Below, one piece after another: positions 19,627 through 30,991 of a DNA stretch of 64,000 nucleotides. The notes under the pieces are model-generated. The model did not search any database, had not been told where the DNA came from, and was given only the letters and a program-made list of their open reading frames with translations. The translations under genes were made by a program, and so were the position numbers. Positions within the stretch are counted from its first letter, which is position 1. Every line of letters starts with the position of its first letter. Source of the DNA: Magicicada septendecula (lineage: Eukaryota > Arthropoda > Insecta > Hemiptera > Cicadidae). Location of the stretch: contig CM068373.1 in assembly GCA_034769895.1 (NCBI GenBank), positions 436,771,080 through 436,835,079 on the forward strand, read 5' to 3'.

Positions 19627-22600
19627 GGAATAGATATGATAGTAAGCTGATTGTCTCCGCTCACCACGTGTGGAATGTCCTAGACGTACCATTAGTTCAG
19701 CAGGAATCCCAAGGTAGCATATCGCAATTTATTGATCAAATCTCTGCAAATATAAACGCTTTAAATAATCTCAAACTGCCAGTCAACACGTTTGAAATTA
19801 TTGTCGTAAATTATCTAGCCAAAAAACTTGACAGTTACACTTTACGTTTGTGGAAAGAGAGTTTATCGGAGCATAAACTCCCTGATTTTAATAATTTTAT
19901 AAATTTTTTAAATTCACGTAGGAAACTACTGCAAAATATCGATAACGCGACTAGCCCAACGAGCAGGTTGAACAAAAGCGATAAGTCTCCTTATCGCAAA
20001 GCAGTTAAACAGATAAGCACTCCAAAGGGCGCATTCCACTCACATATTAGAAATAATTTATGCAGGCTATGTAACGGTGGACATAGACTTAGCGATTGCC
20101 CACAATTTATATCGCTGTCTATCCCTGATAGAAAAAATGCGTTACTAAAAAACAAACTTTGCTTAAACTGTCTCCGTTCGGGACACGAGGGTTCAAAATG
20201 TCCCTCCAAATTTTCGTGTAAAAAATGTTCTAGGCGTCACCACACCACGATCCATGTCCCCAACAGGGACGTGACTTCTGTTAACAACCAGTGTTCACTG
20301 AAAACACAGACCAATAAATCGGTATTGTTATCTACCGCCGTCTGTATGACATACAATAAGGTCGGCAAAAAATTTCCCGTTAGGATATTACTGGATTCCG
20401 GTTCTCAAGCGAACTTTTGCACAATGGATTTCGCCCGCAGGTTGGGCCTCCAATTAGTTAAATCGCAATTGCCCATCACGGGTATAAACAACTCGCTTTC
20501 CCAGGCTGACTTCAGTACTAACGTAAGGCTACATTCACGCTATAAACCCTTCACGTTAAACGTACATTGTGCCGTATTACCCAGTATAACTAATAATTTA
20601 CCGGCGGAGTCGTTCAATCTTACCTCTTTAAATTTACCCAAGCGCATATTCCTGGCGGATCCTCACCTACATTGCTCATCGCAAGTCGATATATTAATCG
20701 GCGCTCAATATTTTCTACAATTAATTGAACCTGTGAAATATACGCGCGGACCACACTTTCCTATAATTCAGGAAACCAAGTTAGGATTTATTTTGGCCGG
20801 TGACTTACCATTCAACGTCGACGTGACTAGAACGGTTTCTTCATTTATGGTCTGTAAGGATGATAATCAGGTTTCCTCGCAACTAAAGGAATTTTGGAAG
20901 TTGGAGGAAATCTCTAGTCGCGAAACCCGATCTGAGGACTCACCGTGTGAAAGGCATTTCGTGGAAAACACTAGCCGCAATCGCGACGGGAGATTCGTGG
21001 TAGCCCTGCCCCGCAGATCTGATAAATCGTATTTGGGAGATTCTCTCCGCGGAGCAATACGCAGATTCCAATCGTTAGAATTCAAATTCAAGCAGAACCC
21101 TACCCTTTATAAGGATTATAGTGAGTTCATGAATGACTACTTAAGACTTGGCCACATGTCGCCGCTTAATGAATACGATCTGTCGCTTGACAGGTCAGAG
21201 ATCTTTTATCTGCCCCATCACGCAGTCTTCAAAGACTCTAGCTTAACCACTAAATTGCGCGTGGTATTTGACGCATCCGCTAAAACCACCAATAATTTGT
21301 CCCTTAACGACACTTTAATGGTCGGTCCTACGATCCAGCAGGATCTGTTTTCGATAATGGTTCGGTTCCGCACCCACCGATACGTACTTATTGCGGACAT
21401 TGAAAAGATGTATCGCCAGATCATTGTTAATCCTAAGGATTCAAACTTGCAACGCATTGTTTGGCGTGATGCACCGCATAAGGAATTGCGACATTACGCG
21501 TTAAGGACGGTTACATATGGCACTGCTAGTGCCTCCTTCCTTGCTACGCGTTGTCTGGCTCAAATAGCATATGAAAACAAAGCCGACTACCCTACCGCTG
21601 CTAAGGCCATAGCAAATGACTTTTACGTAGACGATCTCATAACGGGTTCGGATGATCCGAACAGCTTAGCTGAAATGAAAGGCGAGATCGAGAAGTTGTT
21701 GAGGAGGTATGGTTTTTCGTTACACAAATGGTTCTCTAACCACCATAAGATTATGACTCTTCGCGCCCAAGTAACCCGTGACTTCAGCAAGGGTCAAAAC
21801 GTGCGTACCTTGGGCATACAGTGGAATGTTGAGGGGGATAACTTTTTGTACACCGTTAGGGGTGATGACAATCTAACCGTTCTCAACAAGAGAAGCGTGT
21901 TGTCAATCATTGCCGGGATCTATGATCCACTAGGTCTAATTGCTCCCATCACATTTTGCTGCAAGCATTTCGTGCAGCAGTTGTGGTTGGCGGGCACTGA
22001 TTGGGACGAACCCTTGTCCGGGTCACTAGCCAATCAATGGTCGGAATTATACGCCCAATTAGTCTCCGACACTCATTTTGAGATTACGAGGTCGGTTAAG
22101 AGTTCGAACAGTTACCCAGTTAGTTCATTGCAGCTGCACGGATTCGCCGACGCTTCGGTTAAAGGTTACGCGTGTTGCATTTATGTGCGGGCGGTCTATT
22201 CGAACGGCGCCTTATCATCAAACTTGTTGTGTGCTAAATCTAGGGTCGCTCCGCTGAAACAGATAACGCTTCCTAGACTTGAACTTTGTGCTTGTTTATT
22301 GTTGGCTCAATTAACGTCCAAGGTTTTAAATGCCGTCGATTACAATTTTGACGGATTATATCTTTATTCGGATTCGATGATAGCGTTGTACTGGATACAT
22401 CAGCAATCTTCCCGCTGGAAGGTATTTGTGGCTAACCGTGTCGCAGAAATACAGCGTCTTGTTAGCAGCAGGGGAACTTGGCGTCATGTAGTATCGAATG
22501 ACAACCCTGCCGACGTTTTATCGCGCGGTTGCCTCCCTCGTGGTCTGCACTGTCATGCTCAATGGTGGCATGGTCCCTCCTGGTTGGCTCGTGATGCGGC

Positions 22601-24203
22601 CTCATGGCCGGTCAGCGCGTTCGACATTAATACTCCCTGTACCTTTCCCGACATTGAAGAGGAACGTCGCAAGCAGGCTCAAACCTCACTAATTGTCGCG
22701 TCCTCAACACATAGTTACATTGAAAACTATTCATCTCTTACGAGGCTTATTCGCGTCTTCGCATACTGCCGTCGATTTCTTCGCAATTCTAGGCTCGCGG
22801 TGGTTGATAGAGACACGTCCTTTTTGTCGGCTCAGGAATTGTCTGACACGCTCTTGGTTTTTGTCCGGCAATCTCAGAAGTTGCATTTCGACGTAGAGGT
22901 TAGGGAACTTGAGGCACACCGGTGCCTTCCACGCAGTAGTAAAATTCTTGCTCTCAACCCATTCCTGGATAAATCAGGCATTTTAAGAGTGGGTGGACGC
23001 TTGCAATTCTCCCCACTTAGCTACGAGACTAAACACCAAATAATTTTACACCCGCACTCTCATCTCACGAGATTAATAATTGAATACGAACACATCCGTT
23101 TGTTGCACGCTGGAGTGCAATCAACTCAAGCTTCGCTTAGGCGTAAGTATTGGATCATACACGATAAGTCCTATATCCGCTCAGTGATACATAAGTGTGT
23201 CACTTGTTTTCGTTTCCGGGCTAAAGGCGCGAATCAATTACTCGGTCAATTACCCTCTTCTAGGGTCACGCCGTCAAGGCCATTTTCACAGTCGGCCGTG
23301 GATTACGCAGGTCCGGTGTTTTTGCGCCATGGCGGGCAGCGCTCTAAGTCCACGACCAAGGCATATATCGCTCTATTTATATGCATGTGTACTAGGGCCA
23401 TCCATTTAGAATTGGTGTCGGATCTTACTTCCAACGCCTTTATAGCGGCTTTAAAAAGGTTCATATCGCGCAGAGGTATTCCCGCGCAAATATTTTCGGA
23501 TAATGGCACGAATTTTCGTCGTGCCAACCACACGTTGCATGATTGGTACAAATTTTTAACCTCCAAGGAAGTTGAACAACCTTCTCTGGAGTTTTGCGGT
23601 CTCCACGGCATCAAATGGTCCTTTATCCCCCCTTCAGCCCCTCATTTCGGTGGTTTGTGGGAAAGTGGTGTAAGGAGTGTTAAATTCCATTTACGTCGCG
23701 TAATTGGCAGTACGATCTTGAATTTTGAGGAATATTCTACCCTTCTTTCTCAAATTGAGGCTTGCCTTAATTCACGCCCGTTATGCGCGGTGTCCGACGA
23801 TGCTAGAGACCCTGAACCCTTAACTCCCGCTCATTTTTTGGTCGGTGCTCCACTGACGGCACTTCCGGAACCCGACTATACACAAGGCAATAATGCTCAT
23901 TTGGGCAGATGGCTTCTGCTCCAAAAATTTACGCAGACCATCTGGAAACGGTGGTCTAGGGATTATCTGCAGCAGCTGCAGCAGCGCAATAAATGGCGCA
24001 CCCCATTTAAAAATTTGAAGGTCGGACAACTTGTCCTCATTTTGGATGACAATTCCCCCCCTCTAGAATGGAAGCGTGGGGTAATTACCAATGTTTTTCC
24101 GGGTCAAGATTCCTTAGTACGCGTCGCAGAAGTACGCACCGCGCTAGGTATCTTACGCCGACCCATCCACAAATTATGCCCCCTTCCGGTGGCAACAAGC
24201 TAG
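19623..24203 (+). pseudogene. BEL gag-pol, remainder (unit 1)
   Basis: The rest of the polyprotein is open for 1526 codons in the shifted frame and ends at TAG 24201-24203. All domains seen in the intact copies are here: zinc knuckles, protease, RT with YVDD, RNase H, integrase and the C-terminal domain. At A22000 this copy keeps Asp in the segment GTDWDEP, where units 2 and 3 have Val. Acidic or polar residues are usual there, so unit 1 keeps the likely ancestral residue. A silent difference is at 20252. Confidence 0.88.
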
Positions 24204-24220
24204 TCGTTTGCGTGCCTTAC

Positions 24221-24221
<1 letters not shown>

Positions 24222-24251
<30 letters not shown>
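24222..24251 (+). repeat. GT microsatellite in BEL 3' region (unit 1)
   Basis: 30 bases of GT, against 26 in the other two copies (39482-39507 and 54738-54763). It lies just after the gag-pol stop and is useful as a copy-specific marker. Confidence 0.85.
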
Positions 24252-24255
<4 letters not shown>

Positions 24256-24911
24256 ATGGGTGTGTGCGTGTCACATTACATGGAACACGCCCGGGACATT
24301 CCCCGGGGCGAGCATACAAGTCAATTGTATCATAAGCATTGTAACATTGTTAAGTGTCGCTAGCTATTACAGAAATAGTGACTGTGTCTCATATGTACTA
24401 TCAATTATTATGAATGTTGTGTATCGTTAATATGTTTGTGTGATTCAAATTCTGAGAACCACAAGTGTCAGTTATAGTGGCAATTATTCTATATATGTAT
24501 TGTATTTTCTAAGGGTCAAAACATTATGAAATTCATTGGGGTTGTTATGTCAATATCATGGGGAAATTATTGTATTTTTTATGGTGTTATCAATTTATTG
24601 TAATGCTTGACAAATATCAAGGGGTATCATTTGGGAAAGATCAATACCTACTTAATTATTGTATTATTGTGCGTATTGTATTACTGTTATGTGTTGAGTA
24701 ATCTTGACGTCAGTAAGCCCTTGCTATTGGCGTAAGGGTCAATTTATTGTATGCTTGGTGATTGTTAATTGAATTTATATTACGTCCATTATGTCATTGC
24801 TCTCTGGCCAGTGCGCCAATTATTGTATCGCTTACGACATGTAAGTCTAATTATTATATTGTTCAATTTAACCGTTAATGTACAAAATCGTCCCGATTTT
24901 GGCGGGCAGTA
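24252..24911 (+). other. BEL 3' non-coding region (unit 1)
   Basis: About 660 bp, AT-rich, with recurring AATTATTGTAT / AATTTATTGTA words and no gene. It ends with the purine-rich GGCGGGCAG (24901-24909), the likely polypurine primer, two bases before the 3' LTR. Confidence 0.65.
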
Positions 24912-25377
24912 TGTTTAAACTTTGTACTGTTTTGTCAGTTGTAAGCAGTCTACTAACATTGCACGGCACGCGCGGATGACGTCACGCTCTTATCAAACCT
25001 TGCAATCGGCCAGCCTAGCCGACTGCAAGCCAGTATTAGTTCAGTTTATAACACGACTCCGAGCGCAACTCTCGTTAAACACTTCTCTTACAGCCGCGGC
25101 TTTTGGCTATTATACAGCATGCATTTATAACATTTCACTTTAATCGTCTACCTGCGTCCATCTGCAATGGACCACGATTTCATTCAAAATTAATCTCGGG
25201 CATTATCGCCTCAAATGCTTCCGCACGTGCCGATCGTAACTAACAAACCAAATTATTCAATAAACGCATGTTCAATATCTCAAATACAGTCCACTTCTTT
25301 CTAACAAACAATCCAGCCTTCCTTATTAGCGTCTTTGGAATAACTCGCGATTCTTCAACAGCTTCCAAACCGCAACA
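24912..25377 (+). repeat. BEL 3' LTR, unit 1
   Basis: 466 bp, C at 25357 where the 5' LTR has G. Its ATG at 25268 opens a frame that runs through the LTR end into gypsy integrase codons, so this LTR supplies both a promoter and a start codon to the downstream gypsy fragment. Confidence 0.9.
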
Positions 25378-25382
25378 GGCCC

Positions 25383-26527
25383 CTTATTTCTTGTCCAAGG
25401 GAGTCCTTTGCTGTCGAGAAAGAAAAGGACGAGCACCTAAAATCGTGCTGCCTAGCAAATTAGTGCCCATGGTCTTCAGTTATTACCATGATTCCCCAAT
25501 CGGAGGCCACAAGGGAATTTCGAAGACCATTTCCAGTATTAGGAAACATTTTATCTGGAAGGGCATGGATAGAGACATCGCGACGAGAGTAAAAAACTGT
25601 CATCTGTGTGGCTTGAGCAAGCCTGCCCAGAACACCAAACTAGGGTTGTTATCGTCTGAGGTGGCGAGCAGACCAATGGAAAAGTTATTTATTGACTACG
25701 TGGGGCCGTTCCCCCGTAGCAAGTCAGGTAATGCTTACCTGCTTGTTTGTGTAGATGCCTTTTCAAAGTTTGCCTGGCTACTGCCCTTACGGCAGGCAAC
25801 CGCTCGTTTGACCATCAACGCTTTACAGAACCACGTTTTTCAGCATTTCGGTCTTCCGACCATCATTGTCTCGGACAATGGTCCGCAATTTATTTCAAAC
25901 GAATTCAGGCGTATGTGTTTCGCCAGTGGCATCAAACACGTAACCACTTCCCCTTATTATCCACAACCGTCCCATGCGGAGAGATTCAATCGGAATCTCC
26001 GGTCCGCCTTGATTGCTTATCACGCTGAGCAACAAACCACCTGGGATCAGAATCTGAAGTGGTTACAATTAGCCTTCAACACGGCCAGACACGACAGTCA
26101 TCAGGCCGTGCCCTTTGAAATTTTGTTTGGATTCTCGCCCGCACTCCCGTTGACCAACCTATGGGATATCGAAGATCTTCTGCCGCGGGAGCCCAATAAT
26201 AAAACTGCGGAGAGATGGAAAATGGCTCGGAAGAATTTGCTGCGAGCGCACGAGCGGGTCCGTCGGCGTTATAATCAGGGGCGTATTCCAAACCCCTTCC
26301 GGATTGGTGACTGGGTCTATTGCCAAAGCCACCCACTCAGCTCTGCCGCCGACAAACGTGCTGCGAAGCTATGCTACCGTTGGTCGGGGCCATACCGAAT
26401 CATAGGATTTACGTCACCGGTGACGGCCCGGCTGGGCGTACCGGGAGACAAACAAAAGTTGTTGACAAGCCACATTTCCAAACTTAAACGTTGTCGGGGG
26501 CTATCCAAAACGTTCGAAGGGGGATAG
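25383..26527 (+). pseudogene. Gypsy Pol, second part: integrase (unit 1)
   Basis: Integrase inserts the element's cDNA into the genome. Pol codons resume after the second GGCCC. The zinc-binding HHCC motif is formed by His codons at 25487 and 25508 and Cys codons at 25598 and 25607. The catalytic core has Asp at 25694 (FIDYVGPF), Asp at 25874 (VSDNGPQF) and Glu at 25979 (SHAERF), the usual spacing. A GPY/F-type C-terminal domain (RWSGPYRI) follows near 26376. There is no chromodomain or env. The frame is open from an ATG in the BEL LTR (25268) to the stop at 26525-26527, 419 codons in all. Residues are intact, but it is separated from RT by 7.6 kb. Confidence 0.87.
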
Positions 26528-26882
26528 TCCCCGTAAAGATAGGACGGAGGTCCATGTTAAATGTGGAAGTCGTGTTCAGGCGAATGGGGCGAGCCTCAGG
26601 AGATCGGAAGATCCATACGTATGAATCTTTCTTTTGTCTTTTCCTGTCTCTCTCTCTCTTGTGCTGTATGCGGACTCTGATCAGGTCAGCATGCAGCACC
26701 CGCACACTTACATAATACATATCTTCTTTCGTCTCTTTCGTTTTCCTTTTGAATTCTGTTCTCCTGAGAGCAAGCTCAGCTGAGCCAACCCAACCACGAC
26801 GTCCACTGGTATCTTTTGGGGAGAGGTACACTGCAGGGTACCCTCCTGGCATTTAACGTTGGGGCAACTATGTTGCCCTTTT
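26528..26882 (+). other. Gypsy 3' non-coding region (unit 1)
   Basis: 355 bp between the integrase stop and the polypurine tract. It is too short for env. It contains a TCTCTCTCTCTC tract near 26649. Antisense frames here have no homology. Confidence 0.65.
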
Positions 26883-26892
26883 GGGGTGAGGG
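26883..26892 (+). promoter_or_regulatory. Polypurine tract before LTR 2
   Basis: GGGGTGAGGG (one T) sits directly against the LTR start. It is the expected primer for plus-strand synthesis. Copies are at 42139-42148 and 57395-57404. Confidence 0.65.
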
Positions 26893-29043
26893 TGTGCTGA
26901 GTCAAATGATTCAGCGCGAGTTTATTGGCATTTTTTTTTGACGGTAAAGACAGTACAAAAGTTAATGTAATAAGGAGTGCTGCTCTCTACCCGCGGATAG
27001 GAGAGGCTACCGTTTTCGAGTTTTCACCGTTTGATTGGTGTTTCCATCTGCTGAGTTTTTCCAGCAGTTTTAAACAACAGTGCCGCAGCCTGGTGAGATT
27101 TTCGTTACCCAAACGAGGGAGGCGTTCCGTTTTAGTTTGTCTCAAAATCGAAGCCTAGCTGAGGACCTCGTAGAAAATCTCTTCGGTGGAGAGTTTAGTG
27201 TGAAAATCTAGCGTCGACTTCTTTTAAATATGAGATAAGTTTCTTAATGACTGCGGGTTCACTGAACAGAGACAAGTCCTGCTGCCACTGAACGAAATGA
27301 CATCTTAAAAGCTCCACACTCGACACCGAAGAGAACAACGTCCGCAACAACATGCCAATCATGAGATCGCCACGCTATAAATAAGAGATCATCCTTCTGG
27401 GCACATATAAGCAGGTGAAAAATATCCATTTATATTCACACGTAGAATCAACATGGCACCAGTTATACATTCATTTGGATCCCCAATTGATGGGACAGTT
27501 TAGTGTGAACACTAAGTATTAATTGTAAATTTCAATACATGTATAGTAAATTGTCAGTTCAGAGACTGACATGTGTACCACATAGCATCCAACTTAGATT
27601 TCCACTCATTTCTTTATAGAACTTTCGCTACAGATTTAAAGTCAGTTTTGTTATTAATATTTTCTCAAGTTTAATTTACTCTGCATTAAAACATATATTT
27701 TCTCTTATTTTTAAAATCAGGTTAGGTCATTTGTATAAAAGATTACTGGGGAGGTAGGTGTTATTTTAAATTAGTTTCAACCAAGCTGTGCCTGTCGAAA
27801 CACTTTTCAACTTGTTTGTCGAAACAAGGTTGTTGAAACAAATTTGTTGAGACTGGTTATAAGTTGAAGAAACATGTCCGTCTCTGACACACACACAAAT
27901 GTATTTTTTTTATATAAGGTGCTAATATGGTGCAATTTTTTTCTTTACATTAACTGGCCCTATTTTAGTCTATATAAATTCTTTATATTAATCATGGTAA
28001 CTGGGGGGCGTTAATTATTTTAAATAATTTTATTTCTCACCTTAATTAAGTATTTTAGCACTTAGCCACTTAGGCACTTCTTTTAAATTTTTAATGTCCT
28101 GGGGACATTTGTATGCTATACTTTATGATACACATGACGTGCAATTAACCCACACCATGGGGGTACATTTATAGAAATAAATCTTTAATCCTAATTGGGA
28201 TTCCTATAAAGAAGAAGTTTAGAATTTATATACACCAGAAGGGTAATATAAAAAAGGGCGTGGCAAGAGACCTTTATGTATTTGTATACTATTGTATATG
28301 TAATTTGTCTTGTGGAACGTGTTATGTCTGTATATTTCTGTGTACATTTTGGGGGATATATATATATAAATATTATGCATTGCTGCACTTTTGGTGGGAT
28401 ATAGGGATTTTATTATTATTAGAATTTGTATACACCAGTAGACGAGTATTCTATCTCAATAATCGTGGCTGATCATTTCTTTATGAAAATTAATTATTTT
28501 ATTTACCAAGTATAGTAAGTGTCACCTTTAAAGTTCATTTAAATTGGATGAATAATTATTTTAATTATTAATAGTAACTGTGAATGAAATTATTTACCTT
28601 CATCAATTTATATAATGCATTTTAAAAGAAACATATGATATAAATTTTATATTTTAAGAAATAGTTTAATGGGAGTTTTATTTTGAGGTTAATGATTATT
28701 TTACATTTTCAATTCATTGATGGTGACATAGCAATTATTTTTCATGGACTCAGTTAATATTTTTCAGGTGGCCTTGTTGAGAGGGTATACTTCTTTAGTT
28801 AACCATTTAAAAGGGGAATTCTAAATCACTGTTGTTTTTTGTTATTAATATTATGAGATACAATAATAAAACCATTGTTAATTATTTAATTCTTGAGTTT
28901 TTATTGCAAGTCCCGTCTTACTGGATCCAGCGCAATTTTTAGCTTCTCTAGGCCTTAGCCTAGTTTTAATTAACTTGTAACCCCTCTTTACAAAAAGAAA
29001 TATTCTTTTTGTTTTAAGTACTCAAAATGAAGTAGGGGTTTCA
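26893..29043 (+). repeat. Gypsy LTR 2 (shared, inner)
   Basis: 2151 bp. It carries T at 27583, where the outer LTRs 1 and 4 have C. I found no difference from LTR 3. It serves as 3' LTR of unit 1 and 5' LTR of unit 2. Confidence 0.92.
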
Positions 29044-29045
29044 TT

Positions 29046-29056
29046 TGGTAGCAGAG
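29046..29056 (+). promoter_or_regulatory. Primer binding site, initiator tRNA-Met type (unit 2)
   Basis: TGGTAGCAGAG two bases after LTR 2, unchanged from unit 1. Confidence 0.75.
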
Positions 29057-29682
29057 CGTGGTTACGACAAGGGTCCTGTGGGTGTGACGGGGCTTGCAAA
29101 CTTAGGAAATATTTTAAAATTTTCACAATGTTTAGTTCTTAAATAGAACTTAGAAAAATTTTCAAGGCCCTATATCCCAAGGTTGAAAATATTTTGTTAG
29201 TTTTAAGGTTTGAAATATATGTATATGTACTTGCCCGCCTTGCATAAGTGAATAGTGCCACGTGGTAGGAAATTTTAGAAGGGGAAATCCCTGGGCAAGA
29301 CTTATCGCAGTCGGTGCTTAGTTAGTTTGAGTTTACCTTACCCATGTTTGGGGAGGTGTTGCGGTTTTTTGTGATTAGGCGGTATGGCCCGATCGGCAGT
29401 CGGTTTCTGCCGATAAATGGTAGCCGGAGGTAACCTAAGAAATGGTTAAAATAAATTTTCGTTGGTCGGTATTTTGTTTTTCGTGTTGTGCGTGTTGTGT
29501 GTGTGTCGCGTTCCTTTTGTCTGGTGTAATCGAGTGTGAGCTGTTCAGGTAGTGGGCTAGTTCTCGCATCGTTAGGTGGACCCGCAGTCTACTCTTTGGA
29601 AGAACAGTACTTGGGTTTTTCAGATTCTGATTAGTTAGAATAAGTTTTAAAGTTTTGTTAAGTGTGCCGACCGCGAAGTGAG

Positions 29683-30954
29683 ATGACGTCGATAAATCCT
29701 GAGTTGTTTGTTAGGGAGGAAATTGAGTTCGAGCTCCGGGCCCGGGGTAAAGAAACCCAAGGCAATGTCCAAACCTTACGGCGGCTGCTTCGTGAAGCGC
29801 TGACCGCGGGAGATGCGCTCTCCAGGGTCAATATCACTGACCCCGAGAGGGAGTGGGAACGGTGCACGGAAAAGTGGGGTGAGCTGAAGGAGTTGGCTCA
29901 ATCCGTCGAAAGTTTGGAGGAGAGACCGGGATGCTCTCTCGTTGTCCGGCGGATCCGGCAACGTATGCAGCACTTGATTCATCGGCTGCAGAATTTACTG
30001 GCACAAGTCAGTGAACCGCCATATATAATACCGCCACCATATAATATAACAGAAATTATCCAGGAGATTACCTCGACCCTCCAAGGGTCACCACCGGTAA
30101 GAGCATCCACCCCAATTCCGGTTGTTGAGGAGTCCGTGATCTCAGCGCTGAACACTTCTTCATACAGAGAAGTAGAGCCTGTACGGACTGGTTCGGGGGC
30201 GGCAACGTACAACCACCTGCCCAACCCACTTGCCGATATTATTAAACAACTGCCAGTCGTGGACGGACTGGAAGCAGATAAACTACTCCCGTTTTTTAAG
30301 ATAGTCTTTGAATTGAAGGACTATCCGGGTATGCTGGAGCGAACGGTGCTCGAACTCATCTTCCCCTACTGTCGCGGTACCATGGCTGACAGGGTGGCGG
30401 AGGTAATGCGACGTAAGGAAGGTGTGGATGAGTTCCACCGGGTGGTGCTGAGGGCGTTCGTACCCAGTAGAATGATGGAGCAATTGCGCCATCGGCATTT
30501 TTATAAAGTACAGGCACGGGGCGAAACATTGGCCCAGTATGTGCTGCGAATGCGCCAGGTAGCGCGTATTCTGGGAATGGGCATGTCGGAGGAAGAGGTA
30601 GTCCAACACATCCTCGACGGCGTCTCTGCCGACGACCGTCTGCGACTAGTTTTTGCACAGCGGCCGCAGTGGTTTACCGACCTGGAGCGACTCTGCGTTA
30701 TGACGGAGACCATGCAGATGACCGACCAGGCGAGCGGAAACAGTAGACGAGCCGAACCAAGACCTCAGACATCGGAAGGGGCCAGAGAGCCTACCTTCCC
30801 CCGACAGGCCCAGCCAGCTCGAAATCGTCAGCAAACAAATCCAAAGACTGTGATTTGTTATAATTGTAACCGCCCGGGACACGTGGCGAGAAATTGTATG
30901 CGAGGGCGCGCGCGACCAGCACCACCTATGTCTAGACCAGCGCCAAAAAACTAA
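29683..30954 (+). CDS. Gypsy Gag (unit 2)
   Basis: 423 codons, protein identical to unit 1. Silent differences: T at 29790 and G at 30195. The leader hairpin (29392-29414) and CCHC knuckle are intact. Confidence 0.87.
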   Translation: MTSINPELFVREEIEFELRARGKETQGNVQTLRRLLREALTAGDALSRVNITDPEREWERCTEKWGELKELAQSVESLEERPGCSLVVRRIRQRMQHLIHRLQNLLAQVSEPPYIIPPPYNITEIIQEITSTLQGSPPVRASTPIPVVEESVISALNTSSYREVEPVRTGSGAATYNHLPNPLADIIKQLPVVDGLEADKLLPFFKIVFELKDYPGMLERTVLELIFPYCRGTMADRVAEVMRRKEGVDEFHRVVLRAFVPSRMMEQLRHRHFYKVQARGETLAQYVLRMRQVARILGMGMSEEEVVQHILDGVSADDRLRLVFAQRPQWFTDLERLCVMTETMQMTDQASGNSRRAEPRPQTSEGAREPTFPRQAQPARNRQQTNPKTVICYNCNRPGHVARNCMRGRARPAPPMSRPAPKN

Positions 30955-30991
30955 GTAGACAGGGGAAGATATTTCGGAGGATGTCTTCCCC
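30945..30991 (+). promoter_or_regulatory. -1 frameshift signal (unit 2)
   Basis: AAAAAAC at 30945-30951, stop TAA at 30952-30954, and the same 8-10 bp stem-loop at 30962-30991. Confidence 0.82.

Larger units (their letters stand above)
17787..25377 (+). mobile_element. Nested BEL/Pao element, unit 1 copy
   Basis: 7591 bp, TG...CA LTRs of 466 bp, same orientation as the gypsy. It sits between the RNase H and integrase codons of pol. It is 3 bp longer than the other two copies (four extra bases in the GT tract, one base missing in the gag-pol frame). It has no env-like frame. Confidence 0.92.

Noticed and set aside
26528..26882. Possible env gene after gypsy integrase
   Set aside because: Only 355 bp before the polypurine tract, with no open frame of suitable length, signal peptide or membrane segment.
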